Below the pieces are notes generated by a model, which was not told where the DNA came from, did no database searches, and saw only the letters and a program-made list of their open reading frames with translations. DNA of 64,000 nt from Diabrotica undecimpunctata. Lineage: Eukaryota; Arthropoda; Insecta; Coleoptera; Chrysomelidae. Numbering within the stretch: the first letter of the stretch is position 1; each line of letters begins with the position of its first letter. The position numbers and the translations under genes are program-made. Positions 20,742-32,260 of this stretch are shown here, piece after piece. The DNA lies in contig NC_092808.1 of NCBI RefSeq assembly GCF_040954645.1, forward strand, positions 116,786,049-116,850,048, in the 5' to 3' direction.

Positions 20742-21880
20742 CTTTGTATAAGACGAAAACAACTGCTACTCTCTTATGCAGCATCGGTACCAGCTAACCC
20801 CTCTAATCCAGTGCATCCCTTATTTGTAATGTCCACGTATAATTTACACAATACCAATTCCTTACCACCAATAAAACCTATTCCACTAATTTTAGCACAG
20901 ACACTTAATGATATCTCTCTTACACATACCCTTCCTCTTTATCTCCCTCTATCTCCTCCTTGGATCATGTCCACGCCCAAATTTAACACCTCGCTCCAAC
21001 TCAAAAATAAACATCCTAAAGAGATCATTATAAATGCATTTAAAGACATTATAGATACAAATAAATACGACTTAATATTATACACGGATGCCTCAAAAAA
21101 TGACACAGGAGTAGGCTGCTCTGTTACAACCTCTCATTCACTAATTAAGTCATTACTTATACCAGCCGTCAGCAGCGTTCATACTGGCGAATTATTTAGT
21201 ATATTGCAACCTTTTAAGCATATATCTCCACCTAATAAGCAGGTTGCCATATGCACAGACTCTTTACCATCAATCGATTCTATCAAAAATATATTTACTG
21301 ATCATCCAATCGTCCAAAAGATCCTAAACTCTTACAAAATTATCTTGTCCCAAAACATAACAGTTACCATAATCTGGCTGCCATCTCATATTGGTATAGA
21401 AGGCAATGAAACTGCAGATCACTATGCTAAACTTGCTACAGCATCAACTGAAATCACCGATAAAATTCAAATTTGTAAGGACCTAAAATCATATACTAAA
21501 AGAAGAACCAGACTCCTTTGGCAGCAGCATTGGAACTCTAACCGTTCGATCTTACACGAAATACAACCGTCAATAACCAGTCAGCCTACATTTGACTATT
21601 CAGCCCTCTCAAGACGAGATCTCATTGTGATAAGATGACTTCGGATAGGACATTAAAAACTCACACACGGCTACCTAATGTCCTCTAGCATCCGTCCCTC
21701 CTGTCAAATCTGCCAATCATATTTGACAATTAAACATATTCTCATTGAATGCCATCAACATTCGGCCAGAAGATTACAATAAAAACTCAAAAGTGAAGTA
21801 TGAGATATCCTAAACAACCCTGACCAAATAAAAGCTGTGCTACAATTCCTTAGAGATGAACACTTATATCAAAAAATATA
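20742..21880 (+). pseudogene. I-clade ORF2 C-terminus with RNase H and CCHC motif
   Basis: Starts within RRKQLLLSYAA (post-RT). RNase H spans about residues 105-230: LYTDAS (Asp), HTGELFSIL (Glu), CTDSLPSIDSI (Asp), and WLPSHIGIEGNETADHYAK (His and final Asp), so all catalytic positions are present. A TGA at 21636-21638 is followed in the same frame by GH, then SCQICQSYLTIKHILIECHQH (CCHC-like, near 21705-21765) and a terminal stop near 21880. Two or three nonsense changes only, consistent with recent insertion. Confidence 0.8.
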
Positions 21881-22033
21881 ATTATATTTTAATTTAGACA
21901 TTGTATAACATATTATTATCATTCCGTATTATTGTAACATAATCTTAATGTAACACTTAATGTTTGTGTAATGAAAATTCATGTTATAGTACCTGTGTAA
22001 GTGGATATAGTAGCCGAGCACGTTAAAGTTGAA

Positions 22034-22077
<44 letters not shown>
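20743..22077 (+). mobile_element. Young I-clade LINE insertion, 5'-truncated, poly(A) tail, 13-bp target duplication
   Basis: AATAAACTTTCTC occurs at 20730-20742 and 22078-22090. The insert ends in a run of about 38 A (22038-22075). Its frame is open from its first bases, so the truncation fell inside ORF2. Confidence 0.85.
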
Positions 22078-22262
22078 AATAAACTTTCTCACGTCCATTG
22101 ACCGATCACTATGAAACTTTTATTGTTAAACGTTAGTGTTCAAAAACTATAACATGAAATTTTATATTTAAGTTTTAAAAACAAATATGAGGCATCTGAA
22201 ATATCACTGAAAAAACGCTGAATTTAAACTTACACAATTACAAATTATGTCAAACGTTTAAC

Positions 22263-22950
22263 ACTCCTTCTTTTCGATTTGTTCTAAAATGCCTTTTGTG
22301 CCCCGAATTACGTAAATAGATGGCTAACGCGACTATAATGTTAATTTGGTTGGAAATAAAAAAACATTGAATTGTTGAAAAATATGGACAATTTTTTGTT
22401 ATAAAACTATTACCTTTATTAGTCGGTATTTTTTAAAGCAGTTTTAGTTTTGTAAACTTTGACTTGTTCAAAATCTTTAACTTTCGACTAAAAATTTAAG
22501 GCATTATTAAATATTAAAGCAAATGATATTAAAAAATATAGATTTTTACCTTTAAATGATGTTATTTCCCCAAACAAAAAGTTTAGCACCTTCTTACAGG
22601 ACATTTTTAAAATAATTCTACTTATTTTCTTTATAATATTAGGCTAAGTGCACCAATAAACAAAATGTTCCCATTTTTATAATATTTTTCCTAATATTCT
22701 AATATTAATTGAATTCATAGTCGTGTTTGAATATATTAATTATTGTAATTAATACCTTTTATTAGCTTTTTTACAGTTGCCTAATGAAAAATATGGGCAT
22801 TTTTTTGTTATAAAACCATTACCTTTAAGTCGTTATTTTTTAAATTATTAATATCTTTTATTCGCTTTAACAATTACAAGCAAAATTGTATTATTGATTA
22901 TCACTCATTTTTTTTTTCTAGTGGCATGTGCTGGAAGTTGACAGTGGATA
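22263..22950. repeat. Dispersed AT-rich repeat, copy 1
   Basis: About 600 bp of close similarity to 34090-34690 in the same orientation: shared blocks include GCCCGAATTACGTA-like, CTTTTAAATGATGTTAT-like and CAAACAAAAAGTTT segments. No coding capacity, and I could not find clear terminal inverted repeats. Nature unknown. Confidence 0.65.
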
Positions 22951-23037
22951 ATTTCTAAATGGAAATCGTTATTGAATATTAAAATATATATTTTGTATAC
23001 TGTAACATAGTATATAAAATCAAATACAAAATAGGAT

Positions 23038-23250
23038 GTGGTTTTATATAATTATTCCAGAAAATATATCACAGCTGTAGTAACAGGTCTTCGATTTGGT
23101 CAAGCCTGTTATCTTACACATCTACATAAAATTCGTGTTCTCGAAAATGATCATTGTCAAAATCATAGTAAAAAAGGTGATTTGGGTCATATTTTTTTCG
23201 AATTCAAAAAATATAATAATGAAAGACATCACGTTATTTCGATACATTAA
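23038..23250 (+). pseudogene. I/R1-type LINE C-terminal zinc region, fragment
   Basis: TGLRFGQACYLTHLHKIRVL then GDLGHIFFEFKKY resembles the TRLRxGH...H...GDLxHIFFxC segment near the end of ORF2 in RNase-H LINEs. The expected Cys residues are partly lost. Short fragment, 5' and 3' limits not defined. Confidence 0.55.
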
Positions 23251-23463
23251 CCCCGATTGTCAGCGGCATTGCAGTTTAATAGTCCAGCCGATCAGCAGTT
23301 TCTACACATATTGCAGACAGGTCGTCATCTATTAATTTCTTATAAATACTGTAAATTTTTATTTTAAAGTCAGTTGTAATTTAATTAAATAAAGTTTTGT
23401 TACTCTGTTAGTTGTACCTTTAAAAAAGCCTTTAAAAAGTACCTTCGGGAGTGACAACCCTTA

Positions 23464-23481
23464 AGTGGCGCATTAAATGGA
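23464..23481 (+). other. Possible primer-binding site of the gypsy element
   Basis: TGGCGCATTAAATGG lies upstream of gag in the position of a TGGCGC-type primer-binding site. No matching 5' LTR could be aligned by eye to sequence after 25220, so tentative. Confidence 0.35.
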
Positions 23482-23639
23482 TTAGTGGGAGAGTCTCCAG
23501 AAGATCCTCGTCGTTTTCAAACCTTTACCCGCTACCGAACCCAAATCCAGGGGAAAGTGCAGCTGTTTAATTCATGGATTCCAGGCAAATTGACGCAGAA
23601 ACATATTTATAATAAAACCTGAAAAGAAACTTGAAGAAG

Positions 23640-25184
23640 AAAAGAAACTTTTACCAAAAAGGAATGCATCATCCTATACCTGTAAGCAAATTTTATCTAA
23701 TTTCTAATTCTAATATCACTTTACAAGTATCATCCTTTAGAATAAGCGATTATCTTTCAACAATTTTTGAATATAATATAGAATCCAGTGAAAATATTAA
23801 ACCAGATTTACATTTAGTTGACAATAATCATATTCTTAAGTCCACAAATTCGTTTGAAATTCTTTTTATAATTATTACACCAGCATCTATTTCAAATAAT
23901 TCTAGTATGGCATTTATTTTTGATGTTAATTAAGACCTTTCTATCGTACCAGAGTACGACGGCAATCCAAATGAACTCCACAATTTTATTAATGTTATTT
24001 CCATGCTTCTAAACCATTTCTGGCTTCGACTAATAACTATCCTATACCAAAAACAGCAAAAGATATTCGAGGAATTTTAAGATTACTTGGTTACTATAGA
24101 AAGTTCAAAAAAGACTTTGCCAAAATTACCACATCACTCACCATATGCCTTAAAAAGGATGCAAAAATTTAACACACCGAAGAATTCTTAAACTGTATCA
24201 AAACCTGTGAAAGCTTGTAATGAACCACTTCTGCAATATCCAGACTTCACTAAATTCTTCAGCCTTACGACTCATGCAAGCAGCTTCGCTATAGGAACCA
24301 TCCTATCAGAAGGTCCAATAGGAAACGATAAACCCATCGCCTGTGCATCCAGAACTTTACATAAAACTGAACTGAAAGATTCGTCTATCGAAATGATGTT
24401 AGCAATTGTGTGGGCAACTAAATACTTTTGCCCATACTTTTTCGGAGGAAAATTCAAAATTTTATCCGACTATCGACCACTACAATGCATATTTTCACTT
24501 AAAGACCCAAACTCAAAGCTTATCAGATGGAGATTAAAGCTGGAGGAATTTGACTACGAAGTAATATGTAAAAAAGGCAAATCCAACACCAATGCAGATG
24601 CTTTATCCCGTGTCGAAATTCACACGAAAGAATTAAACAGTGTGGATGAGAACATGGAAGAAATAATGAAACTCCTTTCAAAAAAAGATGACGATGATAT
24701 CTCTATGATTAATTACCCCAGTTTTTTATCCGATCTAGAAGAATTTCTAACCGACTGAGCTGAAGAGTCTGAACAAATTTCGAATCCGTCAACCCCTTTA
24801 GGCGACAGAAGAAATGAAGATGATAGATGAAATCCTACATGAAGACAGCAAACAGAAAAAATCTAAAGCTCAGCCATCAAACTCCCAAATACTTACAAGA
24901 AGATAACGATACAGATGTAACCAAACATTTCACGGCAGAAAAACAAATAATGTCCAACTGGGAAATGTGATTTGGTATTTGTGGAAAATGGAAACAAATT
25001 AAACCAGAAAAAACTTAACAAACGGAAAATTGGACCTTGTGAAATTACGGAAAAATTGTCAAACTCAAATTATAGAATAAACCTGAACCGAAGAAAATTA
25101 GAGTCCAATCTGTTCCACATATCCAATCTGATTCCAACACCTGAAGCTGAAGAACAAGATGAAGAAGACGGAGACGATTATTAA
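23640..25184 (+). pseudogene. Gypsy (Ty3-like) gag-pol, internally deleted
   Basis: A gag-like start, with a TAA at 23931-23933, leads to VPEYDGNPNELHNFI. After about 50 bp the frame is already in the RT thumb, AKDIRGILRLLGYYRKFKKDFAK (about 24059-24122). Then RNase H in 24207-24758: FSLTTHASSFAIG (Asp replaced by His), SRTLHKTEL, IVWATKYFCPYFFG, DYRPLQ and SNTNADALSR. A second deletion removes the integrase core, and 24972-25184 is the integrase C-terminus (KRKIGPCEITEKLSNSNYRIN, LFHISNLIP). Two deletions plus stops, so non-autonomous. Confidence 0.8.
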
Positions 25185-25329
25185 ACTTTTGAAGACATAA
25201 ATTGTTTCTCCTCTGCGAAGGTGGATGTAATGAAATTATAATTTCATCATTCAAATATTGCCGCGCTCTACCGAGCACATTAGCTGGAATATGAGACACA
25301 GCCACTTCTGTGATCTTTATGTTTAAAAA

Positions 25330-26189
25330 TTTGTCAGGTTTTATTTATGGTTAGGAATGTTGAGACGAGAAAATTGAGAGTTAGTGATATTAAATGTCGT
25401 TTCTTTAATTTCAGATAAAATTTTGTGTAAATAATGTAAATAGAACATGTTTTAATAAATCTTTAATTTCAGAAACTCAGTTACTGATTATCAAAAGTGA
25501 TACTGATCATCAAAAGGAACCTTATATAAATATAGATAAAAACAAGATAATACAAAACAAACTATTTTGAATTACATTATATTGTGTATACCGTTTTTTC
25601 AACATACTGAAAATGTTAAAAAGAAACTGTATTTAACTTATAACTTATTTAAATTTTAGTTCACTAATCATAATATTCAACTCTTCGTTATAGGTATTTT
25701 ATGGACTTTACGGACAATACATTTATATGCTTGAGGTATTAGTCATATTGTGACTGAAAGAAAGTAATTCAGAGAATCTGCAGATGAAAGCATAGGACAA
25801 TTAAAAAATCTAGTATGACTGTTTTAACCCCTTTCTATCTCACCAGTCATTATCCTGTATATGCTTTTTGGTAATGGCTTGTCTGATGCCCTACTACCAT
25901 TTCTTGCTCGAGCATACTCTTCATCTTCTCTACAGTTGTCTTTACTATATCATTTTTTTGGTCACATGTCGACATTCATACGTCTTATATGTCCATCCCA
26001 TCTTGGCTTAATGATTTTAATTATTCATTATTTTTGCTTTAATTCTTTTCCTATTTTATATTATAGTAAAGGGTTAGCCTACAACAACGTCCTCAAAATC
26101 ATATTTCTATTGACAATCGCTACTTTTTTTAACATTCTGTCATTTGCAACACCTCAACTTCATCAATTGTAATACTTTCAACCATTAGA
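25330..26189. other. AT-rich region, possible gypsy 3' LTR remnant
   Basis: TGTAATG after a purine stretch near 25225 could start a 3' LTR, but I could not pair it with a 5' copy. 25860-26000 (minus) has a weak LINE-like reading that I did not accept. Confidence 0.3.
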
Positions 26190-26600
26190 TTAGCATAGCC
26201 TGACCCTTTTTATAAAGTCTAGTAGCTTCGAGCATGTAACTTCCATGTAGCTATTTGCCGGTCGATTTTCTTCTCCTAATGCAAAGAACCGCACATTTGC
26301 CAGACTGTCACACTGACATAAAATGTGCTCTGCTGTTTCTTCTTCGAGGTGACAGAATCTGCACAGGTCATCATCTGATAATCCCATCAGCATCAAGTGC
26401 CTATTCAGCTTACAGTGCCCTGTTAGAAGACCTACTATGACCTTGACTGTTTTCCTGTCTTTGCTTATTAGGTCTGCCGTAAATTTTGGAGAATGTTCTG
26501 TAATGAACTGTTTCGCCTGTCTTTGTCCTGGTGAATTCCTCCACCATTGCAGAGATTTGTGAGCTACCCACTTCCTTGTAGCCGTTCTTGTTTCAATCAT
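26190..26600 (-). pseudogene. RNase-H LINE C-terminus, fragment
   Basis: Minus-strand frame with RQAKQFI, VIVGLLTGHCKLNRHLMLMG and CRFCHLEEETAEHILCQCDSLA, the zinc-knuckle segment that follows RNase H in R1/LOA/I-type LINEs, then a proper stop at 26190. Open across 136 codons. 5' truncated near 26600. No retained RT or RNase H. Confidence 0.75.
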
Positions 26601-26811
26601 AGTCTTGTAGATTTTGATTTTTTATCTTGTCTAAATTGTTTCTTATTATTGTTTGTTATTTAGTTGTTTTGTCATCTACTTACCTTGTCCAATTAATTTA
26701 AGTATCCCACTTCTCTAATCTTAATGCTATTTTTTTTAAAGGAAAGACAGTTAAGATTTGATTTCTCGCACAGTGCGTTTGTGTATCCGCTTACACGTAT
26801 TTCATCCTAAA

Positions 26812-27908
26812 GAGAATGAAAATCCTATTCATTCGAAATTCGCGATTCGCGAATTCGCGATTTTAAATCGAATGAATCCTATTCATTCAATTCAAAATCG
26901 CGACATTAACATCATATCCAGGTTGTACTGGGGACAAACAGCAAAAATCAAAGTTGATGATGAGTTAACCGAAGAAATTGAGATTCGTAGAGGTGTGCGT
27001 CAGGGTTGTGTGCTTTCTCCACTATTATTCAATATATATAGCGAAACAATATGTCAGAAAGCGCTTCTAGTGCAAAACATTGGTATGAACATTAACGAAG
27101 AGTTAATTAACAATATACGATACGCTGATGACACGCTAATAGTAACAGATAACCTAGCAAATTTACAGTTTTTGATGGAAAACATAAACACCCATACCAA
27201 AAAGTATGGTCTAAAACTGAACATCAAAAAGACTAAATTCATGATTGTAACAAAGAAGCTATACACAAATGTGAATTTAACCATAAATAATCAGCCAGTT
27301 GAAAGAGTTACGTCCTACAAATATTTAGGGGTTTGCTGCACTGATACTAATGACCAGACAAGAGAAATCAAGAGGCGAATAGAGATAGCGAGACAATCGT
27401 TTGTCAAAATGAAAAAGTTCCTATTCAGCCGGGACATAAATATAAACTTAAGAACGAGAATGTTTAGGTGATATGTTTTCTCCGTTCTGCTGTACGGCAT
27501 GGAAGCCTGGACACTGAAAGAGATAAACATCAAAAACATTGAGGTATTCGAGATGTGGTGTTACAGGAGAATGTGGAAAATATCATGGACAGAAAGAGTA
27601 ACAAATCAAGATGTTCTGCTGAAGATGGGGAAGGAATGCGAAGTCATAAAAACCATACAAACGAAAAAACTGGAATATCTAGGCCACATAATGAGAGGAG
27701 AAAATTACTCTCTGCTTAGACTCATAATGCAAGGAAAAATCTCGGGAAAGAGAATTGTGGGACGTAGGAGGATTTCCTGGTTGCGAAATTTAAGGGAGTG
27801 GTATGGATGCAGTTCAATACAGTTGTTCAGAGCTGCAGCCAACAAAGTAAAGATTGCTGTGATGGTAGCCAACCTCCGATAGGAGACGGTACTGCAAGAA
27901 GAAGAAGG
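26812..27908 (+). mobile_element. RTE-like LINE copy 2, with 8-bp target duplication and filler at its 5' junction
   Basis: ATCCTAAA at 26804-26811 and 27909-27916 flank the insert. Similarity to the copy at 1-1107 starts at about 26899. The 87 bases before it are a patchwork of repeated CCTATTCATTC and ATTCGCGA motifs. The 3' end has the GGAGACGGTACT segment and AAG tail. Confidence 0.85.
26899..27882 (+). pseudogene. RTE-like reverse transcriptase, copy 2, one nonsense codon
   Basis: Carries RDINIISRLYWGQTAKIKVDD, RQGCVLSPLLFN, YADDTLIV, KYLGVCCTDT and the full C-terminus to the stop at 27880-27882. A single change, TGC to TGA at 27469-27471, interrupts an otherwise open frame that is about 95 percent like copy 1 by eye. 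RT motif A is missing because the insertion is 5'-truncated. It retains the YLGHIMRGE codons that copy 1 has lost. Confidence 0.85.
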
Positions 27909-28689
27909 ATCCTAAAAGGAATCTTTAGAGCGGCTATTCACAACCGCTCTGAAGATTGAAAGCTCTGAACGTGAAAACAATATTTCTTGTCATAATAGAA
28001 GCAACACTAAAGTATCTTCGATATGGACGCAATAGCGACATCTGATGATAAATCACGAAGATTCATAATTGTCAAAACCAAATTCAGATTTCTGCTTTAA
28101 TCTGTGCCTTCTAAGAATTTCAAGGCACAACAGACATTGATAAAGATGTAATTAGAGACATGGGAAATCTAAAATTGCATTCCATAACATATTTCCTTAA
28201 CCAAACAAAAATCCTTAGGGAATTGGTTTCTAGTACTCATAAAGAGTATACCGAAATAAAAGGAAAGACAGTTAATATTTGATTTCACGTACAGTGCGTT
28301 TGTGTATCAGCTTATACGTATTTCATCCTAAAAGGAATCTTCGGAACTGCTATTCACAACCGCTCTGAACGTAAAAACAATCTTTCCTGTCATAATAGAA
28401 GCAACACTAAAATGGCTTTGATATGGACCTAATAGCGATATCTGATGATAAATCACGAAACGAAATCCGAAGATTTCTAATTGTCGAAACCAACATCAGG
28501 CTATTCTTTTTAGTTTATCAGGACAAGTAGAGTTAAAACCAAACCCTTTTTTTAGTGCGTTATAGTTTATCGAATTCTCTCTAACGCATTAAGTTACATG
28601 TGACAGAAAAAAAGGTACGCCCGTGAATATTAGAAACAGGCTTTGAAATAAGTGTTATGGACCTCCTATATTTAAAGCTACCATGGGGC

Positions 28690-29335
28690 TAAAAGACTTA
28701 AAAATTTACTAGGATTTGATGATAAAGACACGAGGCTTAAACGAATAATGAACGATAAATTAGCAGAAAGACGCAATGTATGGAATCAAGTCAACCAAAA
28801 CTTTCAGAAATATTATTTATCATGAAAAAGCATAACGGTAGATGGTGAAGGTGTCCTTTCAATCAATATAAGCCTTCAAAGTCAGATAAATATGGCCTGA
28901 AAATATGGTGGGCCTGGGACTCAAAAATATATTACACTTTAAGTGAAATATATACAAAAAAAAAAACGGAAATACAATAGCAAAAGGTCTTGCATCTCAA
29001 GTTGTAAAGCACTCGTTGAATCTTTTTATATTTTAAATATATATTTACATATCACTTGTGATGGCTATTTCAGTGATCTTGCTCTCGCACAGGAATTACT
29101 GGCAAACTCACTAATTCTGGTGGACACACTAAAAAAAAAAGAAGTTTGTTCCTAAGGAATTTCTACCAAGCAAGGACTATTTAGGACGTTCAATTTTTGG
29201 CATCCCTCCATCACTCCAAAATTTAACAGCATCTCCTGTTTCCTATGTTCCGAAAAAACAAAGAAGTGTCCTTATCCTGACTACCATGCATTAGAATGCT
29301 GACTGTGAAAATGACAACCGTACACTGCGCAGTGT
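28690..29335 (+). pseudogene. piggyBac transposase relic, catalytic-domain part
   Basis: Frames in order: RFDD-like start with DTRLKRIMNDKLAERRNVWN, then CPFNQYKPSKSDKYGLKIWW, then HITCDGYFSDLALAQELL (the second catalytic Asp region, TCDxYFS), then VPKEFLPSKDYLGRSIFG and SYVPKKQRSVLILTTMH. At least two frameshifts and several stops. No terminal repeats assigned. First of three piggyBac relics lying head to tail. Confidence 0.75.
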
Positions 29336-29784
29336 GACAGATATGTCACGTCTTGATTTCAAGCAGTTATTTTTAATTTAAATACGTTTAAAGCTAACCT
29401 GCGTAGTGTGTATATTATGTTACAACCTTATCTATAATGATAATACCATCGGATTTAGTCTACAGCTGTTTTCAATGCAATTACGGACCATTTTGTTCAC
29501 ATCGGCATTTACACGATTAGCACGTCCGAAAGCTTGTACAAATAATTTAGTTTTGTGTGTTTTATTTACCAGTTATTGTGTTGGAATTTTATCTATTTTG
29601 CATAAGGTGGGTATGTTTTCTTTCAATTCGTTATTTTTTAAACAAATACTATTCATATTTCGGCTAAGAACGGACTTAAAATAGGCCGTTACATGTTAGG
29701 CACATGGCGCATTAGAGTCACTATTTAAAATATTTGTGAACAAAATATACCTTTATGTAAGTTTTAGCAATATCTCACCGCTTC
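29336..29784. other. Spacer between two piggyBac relics
   Basis: Contains the partial palindrome CACTGCGCAGTGTGAC near 29318-29338, perhaps a piggyBac terminus, but no matching partner was found. Otherwise AT-rich. Confidence 0.35.
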
Positions 29785-31510
29785 AGACCTCTTACTCAAA
29801 AAGAACTTGAGGAAGCAATCTTTAGTTTGACGGATAGTGAGGATGAGTTCGATGGTGAACTGGAGGATGATAATAATGATGACCTAGATATATCACATCA
29901 TCATCATTGGCTCTACAACCCTGTGTGGGTCTTGGCCTGTTCAACAATAATTAGTTTCCATTCCCCCCCTATCTTTCGCCCTGGCTTTCCAATTTCTCAT
30001 CCCTAGATTTCTCAAGTCATCTTCGACTTGAGTTTTAAATATAGATCTTGGCCTGCCCCTTTTTCTGGTTCCTACTGGCTCTTGATTTAATATCTGTCTT
30101 AGATATATCACATATGCCAGTAAAACTAGAAGATGGAGTCATAATACAACCAGAAGAATCAACCAGTAGTGAGTATTCAGATAGTGAAATTAATTCCGTG
30201 AATAATACTGGCGATCCTCCATCTGTCTCTGTGTCATTGCGAGATACCAAAAAAAGAAGCAGAGTAATTGAAAGACAGGTATTAAAAAATAATATAGCGT
30301 AAGAAAAATTTAATTCCGAACGAAGACTTTTCAGTTTTCAGGGGAAATTCCGAGCTTCCTGAAAATATTCTTAACACCTTATAGCTTCTTTAGAATTTCT
30401 TTGATGAGAGTCTTTCTGAAAAAATCACCACGGAATCTAATTTGCATTCGACACAAATTAATCCTAGTAAACCTGCGATGCTTACTACCAATGATATAAA
30501 ACAATATGTTCGCATCTGCATATACATGTCGTTAGTAAAAATGCCAAACGTAAGAAGCCACTGGTCCAATGCTTTAGAACTTTAGGACCCCAGATAAAAG
30601 AAGTTATGCCTTAAAAAAAATTTTAAAAAATTCGTCAATACTTACATGTTAATAACAATAATTTAATGGTACCAAGAGATCATCCTAATTATGACCGTTT
30701 ACATGAGCTTCGTCCCATTGTTGATGAACTCAACATAAAGTTTCAGTCAGTTCCTCTTCAAAAATATTTATCTGTTGGTAAACAGCTATGTGCCACCAAA
30801 GTTCGACACCATACAAAGCAATATCTTCGAGCGAAACCCCATAAATGGGGATACAAATTGTATGATCTGTGTGGAAAGGATGGTTTTTCATCTAGTTTTG
30901 AAACTTATACAGGTTCAGAAAATGATCCGAAATTTCGTGAGATAAATGAACCCGACTTGGGATCGAGTGCCAACGTTGTTATCAGACTCTGCCAAATAAT
31001 ACCTTGTAATCACAATTACAGAGTATTTTTCGATAATTTTTATACTTCTATACCTTTGATGGTCTACCTATTGCAATGTGGTATTTTCTCGTTTGGAACG
31101 GTAAGACGATCGAGATTACCTAATTGTAAGCTACCAGCAACTCAAAAAAACCCAGAGGATCTTCTTATGAATTCGTATGGGATATTGAGATATTGATAGT
31201 GTAGAGGTATTTTCAGTAATTTGGCTAGATAATAAACCTGTTACATTCCTATCAGCATATACAGGTAAAATGCCACTAACTGGGGTCAAACGTTGGGACA
31301 GGAAGCAACGTAAGTACGTTAGCATTCAATGTCCAAGTTTGGTTCCTGAATATAAACGCTCATATGGCTGGAGTTGACGCTATGAACAGTCATATTGGTC
31401 GTTATAAGATAAAGACGCGGACAAAAAAATGGAATCTTCGGTTATTTAAGTGATGGTTTTAGTATATTAAAAAATGGCATCTCTAAGTATAATTGCTTAG
31501 CAGAATGTCG
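29785..31510 (+). pseudogene. piggyBac transposase, nearly full span, degenerate
   Basis: N-terminus RFRPLTQKELEEAIFSLTDSEDEFD (acidic), interrupted by a 202-bp insertion, then DGVIIQPEESTSSEYSDSE. Core: FFDESLSEKITTESN near 30390, MSLVKMPNVRSHWS near 30526, KQYLRAKPHKWGYKLYDLCG near 30818, RVFFDNFYTSIPLM (second catalytic Asp) near 31020, and NINAHMAGVDAMNSHIGRYKIKTR near 31350. The first catalytic Asp segment, normally DEQ, reads GKQ (about 30777). Stops and frameshifts throughout; the cysteine-rich C-terminus is missing. Confidence 0.8.
29897..30098 (-). mobile_element. 3' end of a LINE with GAT-repeat tail, inserted in the piggyBac relic
   Basis: TAGATATATCAC at 29885-29896 and 30099-30110 is a 12-bp target duplication. 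Minus strand reads GRPRSIFKTQVEDDLRNLGM, a LINE C-terminal segment, then a 3' UTR ending in GAT repeats (ATC repeats at 29897 on the plus strand). Confidence 0.75.
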
Positions 31511-32106
31511 TTTCTAGGTTGAAAGTGAACTAATGGCAACACTGCTGGTTTAAATGACAGTATTTAACTTATTACTGCGGTTTTAGGAAACACTAATTAC
31601 TATCTATTACTGATTTAATAATTGTTATAAAGAATATTGCGATGCAATATTTTGCAAGCTAGAGATTTTAGCTAACGAGCTTGCAAGATTTTACAACTGA
31701 CTTTTTATCCCTCAAAGTACGATTAACGCGGGATTGGTCCAGTGGTGAGAAAAAATGTTTTTTACTATTTTTTGCTTTAATTTTGATAATCTTGATAATT
31801 TTTAATTTTTGATAATTTTGAAAATTTCACTTTTTACTATTTTTTGCTATAATTTTGATAATAATTTTTTTTATTGTAGTATTTACGTATATTTACGTAT
31901 TGAGTCTTTAGCAGTGCCTCAGATACGTCTCTGGGATTAGGACTGTAATATTTTGAGTGGTGGGAAGACGACCGTTATTATTTAGTGCCTATCGATATCT
32001 AGTGGGTGACGGACGGTGAGAACAAGTCTCTATACGGGACTCTTTGCCTACGTAAATTTGTTAAGTAAACTATTTGTCACAAAAAGCTGATTAAAGCGAA
32101 AAATAG
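31511..32106. other. AT-rich stretch leading to the 5' UTR of the shortened piggyBac unit
   Basis: No coding frame. The part from about 31960 is probably 5' UTR/promoter of the following unit, since a canonical intron begins at 32107. Confidence 0.35.
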
Positions 32107-32259
32107 GTAAGATTTTAAGTAACATTTCTAGGAATACCTAATATTAACAATTATTATTATATTTAACACACTTTTTATTTATTTATTTGTTGTTTTATGG
32201 ATTTATTATTTGTTTTCCATATAATCTATGCTTATAGTATAAATTTTTTTTTTTTTCAG
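32107..32259 (+). other. Predicted 5'-UTR intron of the shortened piggyBac unit
   Basis: Donor AATAG/GTAAG at 32107 and acceptor after a 13-T run, TTTTTCAG at 32252-32259. The ATG follows one base later (32261). 153 bp. Confidence 0.5.
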
Positions 32260-32260
32260 A

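Larger units (their letters stand above)
26738..28499 (-). repeat. Retrozyme-like tandem repeat, locus A (about 1.5 units), split by an RTE insertion
   Basis: Unit 1 is 26738-26811 plus 27917-28257; unit 2 starts at 28258 and stops near 28499. The start GGAAAGACAGTTAA recurs at 26741 and 28262; without the insertion and its duplication the period is about 416 bp. The same unit, also 1.4 times in tandem, occurs at 36692-37292. A 12-bp near-match (GCTATTTTTTTT at 26726-26737, GCTATTCTTTTT at 28500-28511) may be the target duplication. The hammerhead core seen at locus B is mutated in both units here. Strand given is that of the ribozyme. Confidence 0.65.

Noticed and set aside
25860..26020. Minus-strand KPRWDGHIRRM-like reading, possible LINE tail
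   Set aside because: Only about ten residues look familiar and the rest is broken; not enough for a call.
28042..28460. Plus-strand CTGATGA followed by CACGAA in both units of locus A (28042, 28442)
   Set aside because: No stem II can form between CTGATGA and GAA, and the locus B units read CTGATTA there, so it is not a second hammerhead.
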